Part shown: piece by piece, positions 1 through 7,817 of the stretch
Layout: the number at the start of each line of letters is the position of its first letter
How positions within the stretch are numbered: the stretch's first letter is position 1
Assembly (NCBI GenBank): GCA_030841965.1
Contig: JAUUSJ010000057.1
Span: forward strand, 1-23,033
DNA length: 23,033 nt
Origin: Blautia sp.
GTDB taxonomy: Bacteria; Bacillota; Clostridia; Lachnospirales; Lachnospiraceae
Direction: 5' to 3'
Position numbers and translations under genes: made by a program
Notes under the pieces: generated by a model
What the model was told of the DNA's origin: nothing
The model's database searches: none
Seen by the model: only the letters and a program-made list of their open reading frames with translations

Positions 1-1
1 A

Positions 2-193
2 TCGCCCATTCTTATCATAGAAGATCATATTTACAGACTTTTCTTCATAGTCTCCTGTGCTTCAAATCTTGGTATCAGTCACCAATCTTTGTCTCGTTGG
101 CAGAAAAAACTTCGAGAAACAGGCGATATTGAAAGTCGTGGCTCTGGTAATTATGCTTGTAGCTCTGAAATTGACTTCATTGCTTTCGAATAA
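2..193 (+). pseudogene. Plus-strand open frame with HTH-like sequence, possible transposase OrfA fragment
   Basis: An open frame enters from the left edge and stops at 191-193. Its middle part (SNLGISHQSLSRWQKKL, then a GSGNYA stretch ending near 157) resembles the helix-turn-helix and following loop of IS3-type OrfA transposases. The resemblance ends at about 157, next to where the similarity of the opposing AbiEii-like gene ends (about 158-160). This suggests a recombination or deletion junction between a degraded insertion sequence and a toxin gene. The assignment is weak: the piece is short, has no visible start in the window and was recognised by pattern only. Confidence 0.25.
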
Positions 194-280
194 AATATCA
201 CAAGCAGCGTCGCCTATTAAAACATATTGACTTTCATAATCTGCAAAGTATTTACGAAATGTATCTAATCCTTTGACCAT
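62..280 (-). pseudogene. Truncated AbiEii-like nucleotidyltransferase toxin (N-terminal fragment)
   Basis: The first 41 codons read like the N-terminus of AbiEii/AbiGii-family nucleotidyltransferase toxins: MVKGLDTFRKYF, then YVLIGDAACD, then FRAT. In the family as I know it, the second stretch is normally YVLIGGxACD and FRAT is followed by a K-D-L-D nucleotidyl-binding segment. Here the catalytic glycine pair is altered (G to D) and similarity stops after FRAT near position 158; the remaining codons look like unrelated sequence. The ATG at 278-280 overlaps the end of the upstream putative antitoxin gene by 16 nt, the usual coupling in such pairs. The protein should be inactive as a transferase. 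Confidence 0.55.
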
Positions 281-1221
281 ACGTATTCCTCCAACATTTC
301 ATTAACAGAAATTTTTACTCGTTCTTCTTGTTCCTCTCTTGTCAGTGACAATGCCACACTCAAAGGATCCTGCAATCCTTTTCCGAAGAAATCAATAAAA
401 TATCCCAATTCCAATACAACACAGCCTATATCTTCTGATACACTTGCCTGTTTTTCCATTTTCACACCACTTGCTTTAAGTTTTTTCTTCGTTACAGCAT
501 AAGTTGGATAAGCATTATCAGACAAAAGAGAGTACTCACACAAAGCAGAAATACCTGCCTTTTTTTCGAGTTTTATATCTTCTCGAAGGACAAATTTTCG
601 AATCACAGGATTTCTTAGTATACCTATATTTTCTTTCCAAAACTCCTTTCGATCATCTGGAACATTGATGACTCTTGATTTACCTTTCATTCCCAGTACA
701 TCAATATTTAAATATTCCAGCTCATCAAAACATCTACTTGCAGATTTTCGTGATACACTCAATCTTTCTGCCGCTTCAGATACTTTTACTTCATTCCACC
801 TCTCATAAATAGCCACCAAAAGCATTTTCTGTGTCAAAAATGAAATCAAATAAACCGGTGTCAGTTCCCTTTCATTTGCATTACTCAGCAAATATCCAAT
901 AAATGGAAGATAAACTTGTTTTCCTTTCGGCACAAAAGGAATTCCTTCTTCCAACAATTTCTCTTTTATATAAAATGTCGTTCTATCAAGAAATATGGCA
1001 CAGTTTAATCCTGTTATTTTTTCCACTTTTGCTCTATCTCTCCGTAACATGATAAGGCCAACATTGTCTTTCGGATAAATAGCCATCCATACTACACCAT
1101 TCGTCTCTACTTTGAAAATGTCATATCTCCCACGATAAACCAATGGAAACTTTTTATATAATTCTTTATCTTCCATTATTGTCACCTGTTGCCGCAATGA
1201 CTTCTCCAAAAATTCTTTCAT
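265..1221 (-). CDS. AbiEi-like / MarR-type winged-helix antitoxin partner
   Basis: A 318-residue protein that starts at the ATG at 1219-1221, preceded by AAAAGGTGATTGAT; a GTG three codons upstream is less likely because it overlaps that site. A helix-turn-helix sits near residues 145-175 (VSEAAERLSVSRKSASRCFDE). The rest is alpha/beta and carries no motif I recognise. It is followed, with a 16-nt overlap, by an AbiEii-like nucleotidyltransferase start, so it is best explained as the antitoxin/regulator of a type IV-like AbiE toxin-antitoxin pair. Such proteins usually repress their own operon. Because the toxin is truncated, this antitoxin would be an orphan. The assignment rests mainly on the HTH and the neighbour. 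Confidence 0.55.
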   Translation of the reverse strand: MKEFLEKSLRQQVTIMEDKELYKKFPLVYRGRYDIFKVETNGVVWMAIYPKDNVGLIMLRRDRAKVEKITGLNCAIFLDRTTFYIKEKLLEEGIPFVPKGKQVYLPFIGYLLSNANERELTPVYLISFLTQKMLLVAIYERWNEVKVSEAAERLSVSRKSASRCFDELEYLNIDVLGMKGKSRVINVPDDRKEFWKENIGILRNPVIRKFVLREDIKLEKKAGISALCEYSLLSDNAYPTYAVTKKKLKASGVKMEKQASVSEDIGCVVLELGYFIDFFGKGLQDPLSVALSLTREEQEERVKISVNEMLEEYVWSKD

Positions 1222-1319
1222 ATCAATCACCTTTTATAAATTTGACTTTTTTTATGTCACATTTATAATTCAACATATTTTCGTTGTATTTTCAAGAAAA
1301 TAGTATTTACACGATATGA

Positions 1320-1350
1320 TAAAAGGCGCCGGATTTCTCCAACGCCTTAC
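1320..1350. terminator. Hairpin, probable bidirectional terminator
   Basis: AAGGCG and CGCCTT form the arms of a hairpin with an inner GGA/TCC pairing. A T-rich tract follows on the plus strand and TTTT follows on the minus strand. It lies beyond the left attachment site and could stop integrase-side transcription before the antitoxin gene. Confidence 0.45.
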
Positions 1351-1363
1351 TATTTTTCTATTA

Positions 1364-1473
1364 TTCCGATCCGATCTTCCAAAGGTATAAATAAGGTGTA
1401 AATTATTGATTAATCCCCAAAGAATCCAATAAAATCAAGGTTTTCACAGCATCCATTAAACATTGCCGTGGCA
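1364..1473. repeat. Element-end repeat, copy 1 (about 110 bp)
   Basis: This stretch runs from ATTCCGATCCG to TGCCGTGGCA and recurs at 17038-17148 in the same orientation, with about eight differences by eye. It ends exactly at the attachment core. I read it as the terminal sequence of the element family that carries the AbiE-like pair to the left. On the minus strand its first part also reads as LPRQCLMDAVKTLILLD in another frame, which is probably coincidental. Confidence 0.75.
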
Positions 1474-1500
1474 GATAAATAGTACCTTTATTTTCTCCAT
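1456..1500 (-). other. Attachment site 1: truncated LMW-PTP gene start (core 1464-1473)
   Basis: On the minus strand, GAGGAG, five bases and ATG open a frame MEKIKVLFICHGNV followed by TAA. VLFxCHGN is the N-terminal strand and start of the CX5R catalytic loop of low-molecular-weight protein tyrosine phosphatases; the next residues should be a cysteine, RSP and so on, but the frame breaks. The same start, with different codons, occurs at 15053-15091 and 17131-17169. The shared core TGCCGTGGCA (1464-1473) is at the break and is a near palindrome. I interpret it as the attL side of the IME, beside int. The element carries its own ribosome site and start codons, so the host gene could keep a start after integration. 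Confidence 0.7.
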
Positions 1501-1660
1501 TTTATCTCCTCATATCCTCTCAAAGCCTTATAAATACTGGCTTTTCAGCCTTTTGTGCATTTTTTCTTGAAAGGTTCTTTTTCTTATAAATTCTTGTATT
1601 TTCTCATGTTTTTTCGGGCATTTGTGGTACAAATGGGTTATTTTTAAAGTCCCAAATTCC
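1501..1660. promoter_or_regulatory. Integrase-side element end with candidate arm sites
   Basis: This 160-bp stretch lies between the integrase stop and attachment site 1 and holds no gene. It contains TTTTCGGG (1611-1618), a CATTTGTGGTACAAATG inverted repeat and GGGTTATTT (1635-1643). Both TTTTCGGG and GGGTTATTT recur near the opposite end of the IME (14985-14998). That is the pattern expected for integrase arm-type binding sites of Tn916-like elements, but no binding consensus was established. Confidence 0.4.
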
Positions 1661-2923
1661 TTATGAAATAAGGCTTACATGAGTTATTTGTGCATGTTTT
1701 TGGGTTACAAACTTTTTCTTTTCCAGTTCATCCCTTGCTTCTTTTAATCTGGAAAGTTCTTTCTTTGCATCATCATAGCCGGTGTGCGTATAAATATTGA
1801 GTGTTACAGATATATCTGAATGTCCCATCAGATATTGCAGTGTCTTTGGGTTCATCCCTGAATTGGCCATATTGGTACAATAAGTATGCCTGCATACATG
1901 AGGAGTAATTGGCGGCAATTGCAACAAATGCTCACGATTATATTTTTCTCTTGCATGCTGCATGTACTTTTCCCAGTGAAGTGCAACCATTGGCCTTCCA
2001 TTCTTGTCCAGAAACAGAAACCCTCCATATCCATCCACCATCGGCTCACGTTTTGGTTTCCTTCTATTCTTCAAGATTCGAAGAAATGCTTCTTTTACAT
2101 CCGCTTCCATTGGAAGTAACCGAGTACCACTTGTTGTCTTTGTAGATACGATGATATACTTCATTTCTCGAGTTCTTTGCAACTGATGATTCACATTGAT
2201 AATATCTTCTTTAAAGTCCAAGTCTTTTACAGTAAACCCACAAAATTCAGATATTCTAAGACCTGTCTTGAATAAGATATAAAATGCATCATAATACTGA
2301 TTATAATGTGGATCATTCTTTACAAACTCGAGAAATTTTGCTTCATCTTCCAGAGAAACAGCTTGTCTTTTCTGACTGTCATTAACAAGTACTGTACCTA
2401 ATTCAAATCCAAATGGATTTTTTAGAATCAAGTCATCATCCACAGCCATCTGAAAAGCAGGTCTTAAAACACCTCTGATGGAATGAATGGAACTATATCC
2501 TCTACCATCTCTCTGTAGTTTTATCAGAAAAATCTTTGCATCAGAGAGTTTCACATCATCCACTTTCTTATACGCAAATTCTTCCTTTTTCAATACATTC
2601 ACCACAAATTTGTAATTCGCTAATGTATTATGCTTTACTCCTGTTTTCAGGGAAAGATATCGTTCCACAAGTTCAATCACTGTAATGTTACTTCCTGTAA
2701 TCCCTTGCATCTGTAAGGACTGAACTTTTCTTTCTTTTTCCCTGAGAGAAAGATCTGCCCGTTTACCTTCCGGCATCTTATCTGCTTCTGTCAATCTCCA
2801 ACTATATAATATTTTACGCTTACCAAGTGAATCTGTATATTTATAGCGATAACGTCCACTTGGTTCCTGCCATTCTCCTTGCTGGAGAACTCTGCCTTTA
2901 TCATCACGTCTCTTTGAAATCAT
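1661..2923 (-). CDS. int: Tn916-type tyrosine recombinase (integrase) of the IME
   Basis: A 420-residue site-specific recombinase that should integrate and excise the element. The N-terminal ~60 residues (GRYRYKYTDSLGKRK) match the arm-binding domain of Tn916-like integrases. Residues ~80-180 form the SAM-like core-binding domain. The catalytic set is complete: R223 (TGLRISEF), K262, H342 and R345 (HVCRH), H368 (LMGHSD) and the nucleophile Y378 (NIYTH). GGAGGTAGGAT directly precedes the ATG. The gene lies downstream of xis, and its 3' end is 161 bp from attachment site 1, the standard position for such elements. A related but truncated integrase lies at 18746-19455. Confidence 0.95.
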   Translation of the reverse strand: MISKRRDDKGRVLQQGEWQEPSGRYRYKYTDSLGKRKILYSWRLTEADKMPEGKRADLSLREKERKVQSLQMQGITGSNITVIELVERYLSLKTGVKHNTLANYKFVVNVLKKEEFAYKKVDDVKLSDAKIFLIKLQRDGRGYSSIHSIRGVLRPAFQMAVDDDLILKNPFGFELGTVLVNDSQKRQAVSLEDEAKFLEFVKNDPHYNQYYDAFYILFKTGLRISEFCGFTVKDLDFKEDIINVNHQLQRTREMKYIIVSTKTTSGTRLLPMEADVKEAFLRILKNRRKPKREPMVDGYGGFLFLDKNGRPMVALHWEKYMQHAREKYNREHLLQLPPITPHVCRHTYCTNMANSGMNPKTLQYLMGHSDISVTLNIYTHTGYDDAKKELSRLKEARDELEKKKFVTQKHAQITHVSLIS

Positions 2924-2945
2924 ATCCTACCTCCAAGGGGACGCA

Positions 2946-2970
2946 ACATGATATTGTTAGTATATCATGT
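2946..2970. repeat. Inverted repeat between xis and int
   Basis: ACATGATAT (2946-2954) and ATATCATGT (2962-2970) are perfect 9-bp arms around a 7-bp loop, just upstream of the int ribosome site. It could be an mRNA hairpin or a protein-binding site that tunes int expression. It has no T-run, so it is not a typical terminator. Confidence 0.5.
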
Positions 2971-3009
2971 AACCCCTAATTCGAACACCTCCTTATTTTA
3001 AATTTCATT

Positions 3010-3213
3010 TTATATCGCACTGAGTGTATCAATAAATTTTTCAAATCTTGTTCGTTTTATCTGTACACGATTCCCATTCCAAAGTAAATACTCTGCATTT
3101 GGATTGTCACTGACTAACTTACGAAGCTTTCCTTCTCCAATACGAAAATAGGATGCTGCCTCTTCAATAGATAATGTATACTTCTTCCAATAAGGTATAT
3201 CATAACTTGTCAT
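3010..3213 (-). CDS. xis: Excisionase, Tn916 Xis family
   Basis: A 67-residue winged-helix DNA-bending protein that steers the integrase towards excision. The sequence follows Tn916 Xis closely: DIPYWKKYTLSIEEAASYFR, then GEGKLRKL, then WNGNRVQIKRTRFEKF and IDTLSAI at the C-terminus. The start is the ATG at 3211-3213, preceded by GGAGGCATACAA; the open frame extends further upstream but without a better site. It lies directly upstream of int and downstream of the primase gene. Confidence 0.92.
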   Translation of the reverse strand: MTSYDIPYWKKYTLSIEEAASYFRIGEGKLRKLVSDNPNAEYLLWNGNRVQIKRTRFEKFIDTLSAI

Positions 3214-3243
3214 TTGTATGCCTCCTTCTATTATCTTTGTTTT

Positions 3244-3311
3244 TGACATTGGCGGCTGGCAAAGGTATCTATAAAGACTGCCAATGCCAACGTAGTTTTT
3301 TGCCAATGTCA
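3244..3311. repeat. Inverted repeat between the primase gene and xis
   Basis: TGACATTGGC (3244-3253) and GCCAATGTCA (3302-3311) are perfect 10-bp inverted arms, and a third GCCAATG lies at 3281-3287. The structure fills the gap between the primase-helicase stop and xis. It could be a regulatory hairpin or a repressor/Xis binding region deciding whether transcription reaches xis-int. Confidence 0.55.
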
Positions 3312-3315
3312 TCTT

Positions 3316-5223
3316 TTATTCTGTGATTAACGCAACTGTTTTTCTTCCCTGACACCAGTCGTAGCTCAATCTGTTTTCCAGCTGCTTTCTTGCATCTCTT
3401 CCTGTTCTGGAAGAAATCCCATAGGCTAGTAGTTCTGCCTCTAATTCTTCTAAACACATCACTTTTCGTTTGGTTAATAACTCCAGGATCAACTTCTGTG
3501 CCTTTTCCAGTTTCGTTTCCTTTTTCGTTCCTGCTTTCCCCATTAGCAGATCTTCAATGGATATATCGTATTCTCCTAACCATTTTAAGCCTTCTTCTCC
3601 TAAAGAAAATGCTACCGGATTTTCCTTCTTAGCAAGAGAATCCTTTTGCTGATATACCACTCGGATATCCTGTTCCTTCTCTTTTTCCACCTTTTCTACA
3701 AATAAGATGCTTCGTACTGCCGCTGCGATATCAATGGATCCCAAGGAACGGTAATCGCTCTGACTTCCCGATGACTTATTCAAATGTCCAATGAGAACAA
3801 TGGCACATCCAGTTCTCTCTGCAATCGTACTGAGATGTCGAAATAAGGGACGAATCTCATTGGCCCGGTTCATATCCACATTGGCTCCCAGATAAGCCTG
3901 TATGGGATCCATGATCATGAGTCGTACACTATTCTGTCGGATGGCTTTTTCAATCCGATCGTCCGTCATAGAAAGCTGTTTTTCATCTTCATTGATGAAT
4001 CGCACCCTTGTCATATCTGCACCACATTTTGCTAATCTAGGCTTAATGGTATCTGCTATGCCATCCTCTGCTGTTTGATACAATACATTAAAGGGTTCTA
4101 TAGGAAGTGCATTGGGAAGTTCTTTTCCATTCGTACAGTATGCGGCGATTGCCATTGCAAGCCATGTTTTTCCTTTTCCCGGATTCCCCTGGATCAAAGT
4201 AACCTTTCCAAAGGGAATGAACGGATACCATAACCACTGAACCACCGTTTCCTCAACCTCCGACATCTTCATGACCGGAACTGGTTTTTCCCTGGCATCT
4301 CTCCAACACATCTGCTTTGCCATATTTTCTACCGGAACTTCTGCTACCAGACATTCATTCCAGTCTTTCTTCACCGGTTCTAATCGGTACACACTCAGTT
4401 CCTCCGGAATAAGAGAAACAAACTGCCTGCATCTCTCATTTCCAGGCTCATCATTATCCAGACACAAGTAGATGGAATGGATATGAGGATATTCTGTATA
4501 CATCCGTTTCATTGCTTTTTCACTCAATCCTCCCAGGGAAATATAACTATGCTTTTCCCATTCTTCTGGAACTGCAGTGATATAAGACAAAAGATCAATG
4601 GGAGATTCAAACACAAACAGTTTTTCATCCGTTCCTATATGGCCAAATCCATAGGCTTTTTCCGAACCTCTTGCCTCCCCACGATATCTGTTCTCATCAG
4701 TTCCACGCATAGCTGCATATCTGGGATTCTGTTCTTTATCTCTTCCAACGAACACCACATTGTGATAGTTTTTACTTTCATAAATATCCCCCTTTTCAAT
4801 CATCTGATCTACCAGTTGTTCCGATAGTTTTCTCTGTTCAATGAGATACTTCCTTGCAATCTCACAGCTTTCATTTCTTTCTGGCAATTCCAATCCAGGC
4901 AAGGGGATGGGGCAGACCTTCTGTCTGCCTGCATCTTCCTTCGCCGTTCTTCTGTTGGTTTCTCCAACTCCCTCTTCTCCTAATAATTCTTTGACTGCCT
5001 CTGCAAAAGAAAGACCGTAGAATTCTTTCATAAAATCGATGGCATGACCGCCTTTATTCTGACTAAAACGATACCATTCGTTCTTGTTGATCATCACACT
5101 GTCATGTCGTAACCACCGGTATTCCTTTCCACATCGTTTGAACTGTTCTCCTCTCCCAGAAAGAAAAACATATAAATCGGTATCATCTGCTCTTTGAAGC
5201 TGTTCTCTTGTATATTCTTCCAT
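3316..5223 (-). CDS. Primase-helicase: zinc-finger-like/Toprim domain fused to RepA-like AAA ATPase
   Basis: A 635-residue replication protein of the mobile element. Residues ~1-85 match the CHC2/DUF3991-like start of plasmid primases (YRWLRHDSV, then NKGGHAIDFMKEFYG). A Toprim domain follows, with FVFESPIDLLSY (E206) and YLCLDNDEPGNE (D256, D258). From ~340 there is a RecA-like hexameric helicase domain of the RepA/AAA_25 type: Walker A GNPGKGKT (346-353), Walker B LMIMDPIQAY, and VLIGHLNK as sensor. It probably primes and unwinds the transferred or excised strand, together with the SSB encoded upstream. The start at 5223 has AGGAGG 11 bases upstream, overlapping the end of the relaxase gene. 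Confidence 0.85.
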   Translation of the reverse strand: MEEYTREQLQRADDTDLYVFLSGRGEQFKRCGKEYRWLRHDSVMINKNEWYRFSQNKGGHAIDFMKEFYGLSFAEAVKELLGEEGVGETNRRTAKEDAGRQKVCPIPLPGLELPERNESCEIARKYLIEQRKLSEQLVDQMIEKGDIYESKNYHNVVFVGRDKEQNPRYAAMRGTDENRYRGEARGSEKAYGFGHIGTDEKLFVFESPIDLLSYITAVPEEWEKHSYISLGGLSEKAMKRMYTEYPHIHSIYLCLDNDEPGNERCRQFVSLIPEELSVYRLEPVKKDWNECLVAEVPVENMAKQMCWRDAREKPVPVMKMSEVEETVVQWLWYPFIPFGKVTLIQGNPGKGKTWLAMAIAAYCTNGKELPNALPIEPFNVLYQTAEDGIADTIKPRLAKCGADMTRVRFINEDEKQLSMTDDRIEKAIRQNSVRLMIMDPIQAYLGANVDMNRANEIRPLFRHLSTIAERTGCAIVLIGHLNKSSGSQSDYRSLGSIDIAAAVRSILFVEKVEKEKEQDIRVVYQQKDSLAKKENPVAFSLGEEGLKWLGEYDISIEDLLMGKAGTKKETKLEKAQKLILELLTKRKVMCLEELEAELLAYGISSRTGRDARKQLENRLSYDWCQGRKTVALITE

Positions 5224-5238
5224 CTTCTAAAATTCCTC

Positions 5239-6786
5239 CTATAATTCCATTCCATGATGTTTCTTCTTTGGTTTCATGGTTCTCACTGCTTCTTTTGTTT
5301 CTGTGGATTGCTCCCGTTTGTTTGTTTCTGGAAGAGAGACACCTTCTCCTTCCTCTGCCATCAAAACTTCCACATGATTTTTGACTTTCTCATACTTTCG
5401 TAACATGGCATGGATCCGTTTATCTTCTTTTCGTAAAGCAGCAATCTCTTCCGATAAACAATCTGCTTCTCGCTTCCATTTTCCTTCTGGTATTTTTCCA
5501 TTCGCATCCAGATTTTCTTTTAAGATCCTTTCCGAACGATAATATCCGCTAAGTTCCTTCTTATGTTCCTCTTTGAATTTTTCCCTGCCAAAATATTTGT
5601 TCTTTAATTCCAGATAAACAAGTCTCGTTTCAAAATACTCTTTCATTGCATAAAGGTTAACATTGACCCTTTGTAAAGCAGCCAGTTGTTTTTTCAACCG
5701 CTGGCTCACTTCATTCAGCTGCGTATCGAATTCCTGGATTTTCTCTGTCAGCTGTTCCGGGGTTCTCACATCCTGCTCTTCCAGAAAGCGAATCGTCTCT
5801 GCAAATTGTTTCAGATTTGTATTCTTCGCCTTTTGTGTTCCATAAGCGTAGGATTCTGCGACTGCATTTCTCTTGTCATAATAGTTTCTTAGATAATCCG
5901 CTAAGGTTGGCTGATGTAAGAACAGCATCCGTTCCATCAACTGGCTTTGTCGAAGCAAAGACCATTGAAGAAGATTCTTTGCCCGTTCTTTCATATCATT
6001 TAAGGCTCGGATGAGTCGGTTTAAACTTCCCAGTGCAGTGGAAATTCCTCGTGCTTCCATTGCTTGTACATTCGGTCCTTCATGCACCATCGGGATCTTA
6101 TCAATCCCCCGTTCCTCATAAGATCTGGCATCGACTCTTTCTGTAAGTCCTTTTTCTTCATACAGTTCATTGCACATCTTCGCCCAGGCACTTCTCAATT
6201 CTTCCAAGGTTTCTTTCCTGCTCCAATCCGTTGTATGTACCGCCCGAAATACCAGTTGTCCTTTCTGATTCAGAACCGGCTGTCCATCCGGTGTCAGTAC
6301 TGGAACCTTTTTTTGTTTTTGTCCCCAGGTGCCATCTTCCTTTAAAGGGCGGATGGGAACCATGATGTGCATATGGGGATTGGGAATTTTATCCTTTGCC
6401 TTCTTCGGATCATGGATTGCCAGATCTGCGATCATCCCTCTTGCGACTAACTGTTCTTCTACAAATCTTCTTGCAAGCTCAATATTTTCTTCCATAGAAA
6501 ACTCATTCATCAAGGTAATGTCAAAGCTGTGTGCCAGCTGTGCTTTCTTGTTTCCTTCGATCCATTCCACCTCATTCCAAAGTATCTCCCTGTCTTTGAA
6601 TCTCTCCGGAGCCTGTTTGGGAAGATGGATCTCCGCTAATACCACACCGCCTTTTCTCGTATAATCACTCACTTCCCCATAATACGTACATTCCAGTTTT
6701 GTACCGGCTCGGTAAGCAGCACTAGCAATGGCAGACTGTCCTTTTCCTCTGGATAATTGATTTAGATGAAAGTGATAACATCCCAT
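5239..6786 (-). CDS. mobL: MobA/MobL-family relaxase (MOBQ type)
   Basis: A 515-residue conjugative relaxase expected to nick oriT and lead the strand into a recipient using a helper element's secretion system. The N-terminus CYHFHLNQLSRGKGQSAIAS followed by AAYRAG is the MobA_MobL signature including the catalytic-tyrosine region. The metal-binding histidines are in NPHMHIMVPIRP (H138, H140). The C-terminal half is charged and coiled-coil-rich. The start at 6786 is chosen because it begins the family motif, has GGGAG nine bases upstream and follows the TAA of the DUF3847 gene by one base; a GTG at 6813 is possible. No type IV secretion genes occur in the window, so the element is mobilizable rather than self-transmissible. 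Confidence 0.93.
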   Translation of the reverse strand: MGCYHFHLNQLSRGKGQSAIASAAYRAGTKLECTYYGEVSDYTRKGGVVLAEIHLPKQAPERFKDREILWNEVEWIEGNKKAQLAHSFDITLMNEFSMEENIELARRFVEEQLVARGMIADLAIHDPKKAKDKIPNPHMHIMVPIRPLKEDGTWGQKQKKVPVLTPDGQPVLNQKGQLVFRAVHTTDWSRKETLEELRSAWAKMCNELYEEKGLTERVDARSYEERGIDKIPMVHEGPNVQAMEARGISTALGSLNRLIRALNDMKERAKNLLQWSLLRQSQLMERMLFLHQPTLADYLRNYYDKRNAVAESYAYGTQKAKNTNLKQFAETIRFLEEQDVRTPEQLTEKIQEFDTQLNEVSQRLKKQLAALQRVNVNLYAMKEYFETRLVYLELKNKYFGREKFKEEHKKELSGYYRSERILKENLDANGKIPEGKWKREADCLSEEIAALRKEDKRIHAMLRKYEKVKNHVEVLMAEEGEGVSLPETNKREQSTETKEAVRTMKPKKKHHGMEL

Positions 6787-6787
6787 C

Positions 6788-7210
6788 TTACTCATCTCCC
6801 TGTGGCAGTTCACCTCGCTGCATCGCCTTTAATAGTGCTTCCTCTTCTGCAAATTCTCGTTCCTTCGCTTCTGCAGTTTCCGCCCGTCCACGAACCATTT
6901 CATGAACGACATCACAAAACTTACAAGCGGGATCATGAAGAAGTTCATCCATCAGCTGATAAAATTCTGCTTCTGTCAGATATTTGGTATCTTTACAGAT
7001 TGCTTCTATGGCCGCTCCTTTCTGGATCAACAGATGAGTTCGTGCCTTTCGTTTTTTCTTTTTCTGTGTATCTAGATAGTTCAAGGATCTCTGGATCCTG
7101 TGTTCTGCCTGTTCCTTCTCAAGCTTTGCCTGTTTCAATGCAGCTTCTGTTTTTTCAATCTCATAAAGTGCTTCTTTGGTATATTCCTGAAATGTTTTCT
7201 TCTTCTCCAT
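6788..7210 (-). CDS. DUF3847-like mobilization accessory protein
   Basis: A 140-residue, highly charged protein: an N-terminal coiled coil (residues ~5-45), then LNYLDTQKKKKRKARTHLLI with the K/R-rich block followed by R-THxLIxKG typical of DUF3847. These small proteins sit directly upstream of MobL relaxases and are thought to help at oriT. The start at 7210 has GGAGG 11 bases upstream; the frame is open for 33 more codons, which I exclude because they fall in the region leading to oriT. The stop codon is one base before the relaxase ATG. Confidence 0.75.
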   Translation of the reverse strand: MEKKKTFQEYTKEALYEIEKTEAALKQAKLEKEQAEHRIQRSLNYLDTQKKKKRKARTHLLIQKGAAIEAICKDTKYLTEAEFYQLMDELLHDPACKFCDVVHEMVRGRAETAEAKEREFAEEEALLKAMQRGELPQGDE

Positions 7211-7350
7211 ATCGTTCTTTTCCTCCTTTTTCAACTCTTCTATTTTCTCTGTTACGGGATAGGCATTTCTGCCGGAAGGGGAACCCTTCTTCGGATGGAT
7301 CATCCGCAAACACTTTCGGAATTCCCCTTCAGAAAGATGCTACTTCCGTA

Positions 7351-7387
7351 GGACGCACATACCTTGTAAGGTATATAAGTGCGCTCT
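7351..7387 (+). other. oriT: Candidate oriT with IncQ/RSF1010-like nic region
   Basis: On the plus strand a perfect inverted repeat, ATACCTT-GT-AAGGTAT (7359-7374), is followed at once by ATAAGTGCGCTCT. RSF1010 has the same arrangement: an inverted repeat, then TAAGTGCGCCCT with the nick beside the GCGC. The site lies between ssb and the DUF3847/MobL genes, where a MOBQ relaxase would be expected to act. The predicted nick is near 7383-7385. A further inverted repeat (GAAGGGGAA near 7275 and TTCCCCTTC near 7322) lies next to it. Confidence 0.75.
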
Positions 7388-7412
7388 TCTGCTTTCAGCA
7401 TCCGAGTTATTC

Positions 7413-7817
7413 TTACTCAAACGGAAGTTCTTCTCCGTCTGGAAGATGCATAAATCCATCTGGATCGGTATCTTCTTTCTTTTCTGCTCCTGTCAGTTTC
7501 TTCCCTTCTGCGAAATAATGTTCTTCTACGATCACGTTAGTAGCATAAACTTTATTCCCCTCCTGATTCACATAGCTTCCTGTCTGGATCCGTCCGCTTA
7601 CTAAAATCTTCAAACCTTTTTTTAGATATTTTTCTGCAAACTCAGCATTCTTCCCAAAGGTAACACAGGAAATAAAATCTGTTTCTGCCTTTCCATCCTT
7701 TCGATATCGTCTGTCTACTGCCAGTGTGTATCGTGCCATTGCAGTACTGTTTTCATTCTGGAGATATTTCACCTCTGGATCTTTTGTCAGTCTTCCCATT
7801 AAGATTGTTTTGTTCAT
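7413..7817 (-). CDS. ssb: Single-stranded DNA-binding protein
   Basis: A 134-residue OB-fold SSB: MNKTILMGRLTKDPEVKY at the N-terminus, ARYTLAVDRRYR and DFISCVTFGKNAEFAEKYL in the body, and a short acidic tail ending GEELPFE, close to the DDxPF tip used to bind partner proteins. It is likely the first gene of the mobilization-replication operon (ssb, DUF3847, mobL, primase, xis, int) and would protect single-stranded element DNA during transfer. AAGGAGAAATTAC precedes the ATG. Confidence 0.95.
   Translation of the reverse strand: MNKTILMGRLTKDPEVKYLQNENSTAMARYTLAVDRRYRKDGKAETDFISCVTFGKNAEFAEKYLKKGLKILVSGRIQTGSYVNQEGNKVYATNVIVEEHYFAEGKKLTGAEKKEDTDPDGFMHLPDGEELPFE

Noticed and set aside
1364..1473. 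Conserved C-terminal peptide (LPRQCLMD...LGINQ) read from both end repeats
   Set aside because: It is open for only ~27 codons before the stop, overlaps the phosphatase start in another frame and is explained by nucleotide identity of the two repeats.
6766..7518. A 250-codon plus-strand frame opposite DUF3847, oriT and ssb
   Set aside because: It is antisense to well-supported genes, rich in S, F, L and P as reversed coding sequence usually is, and has no domain.
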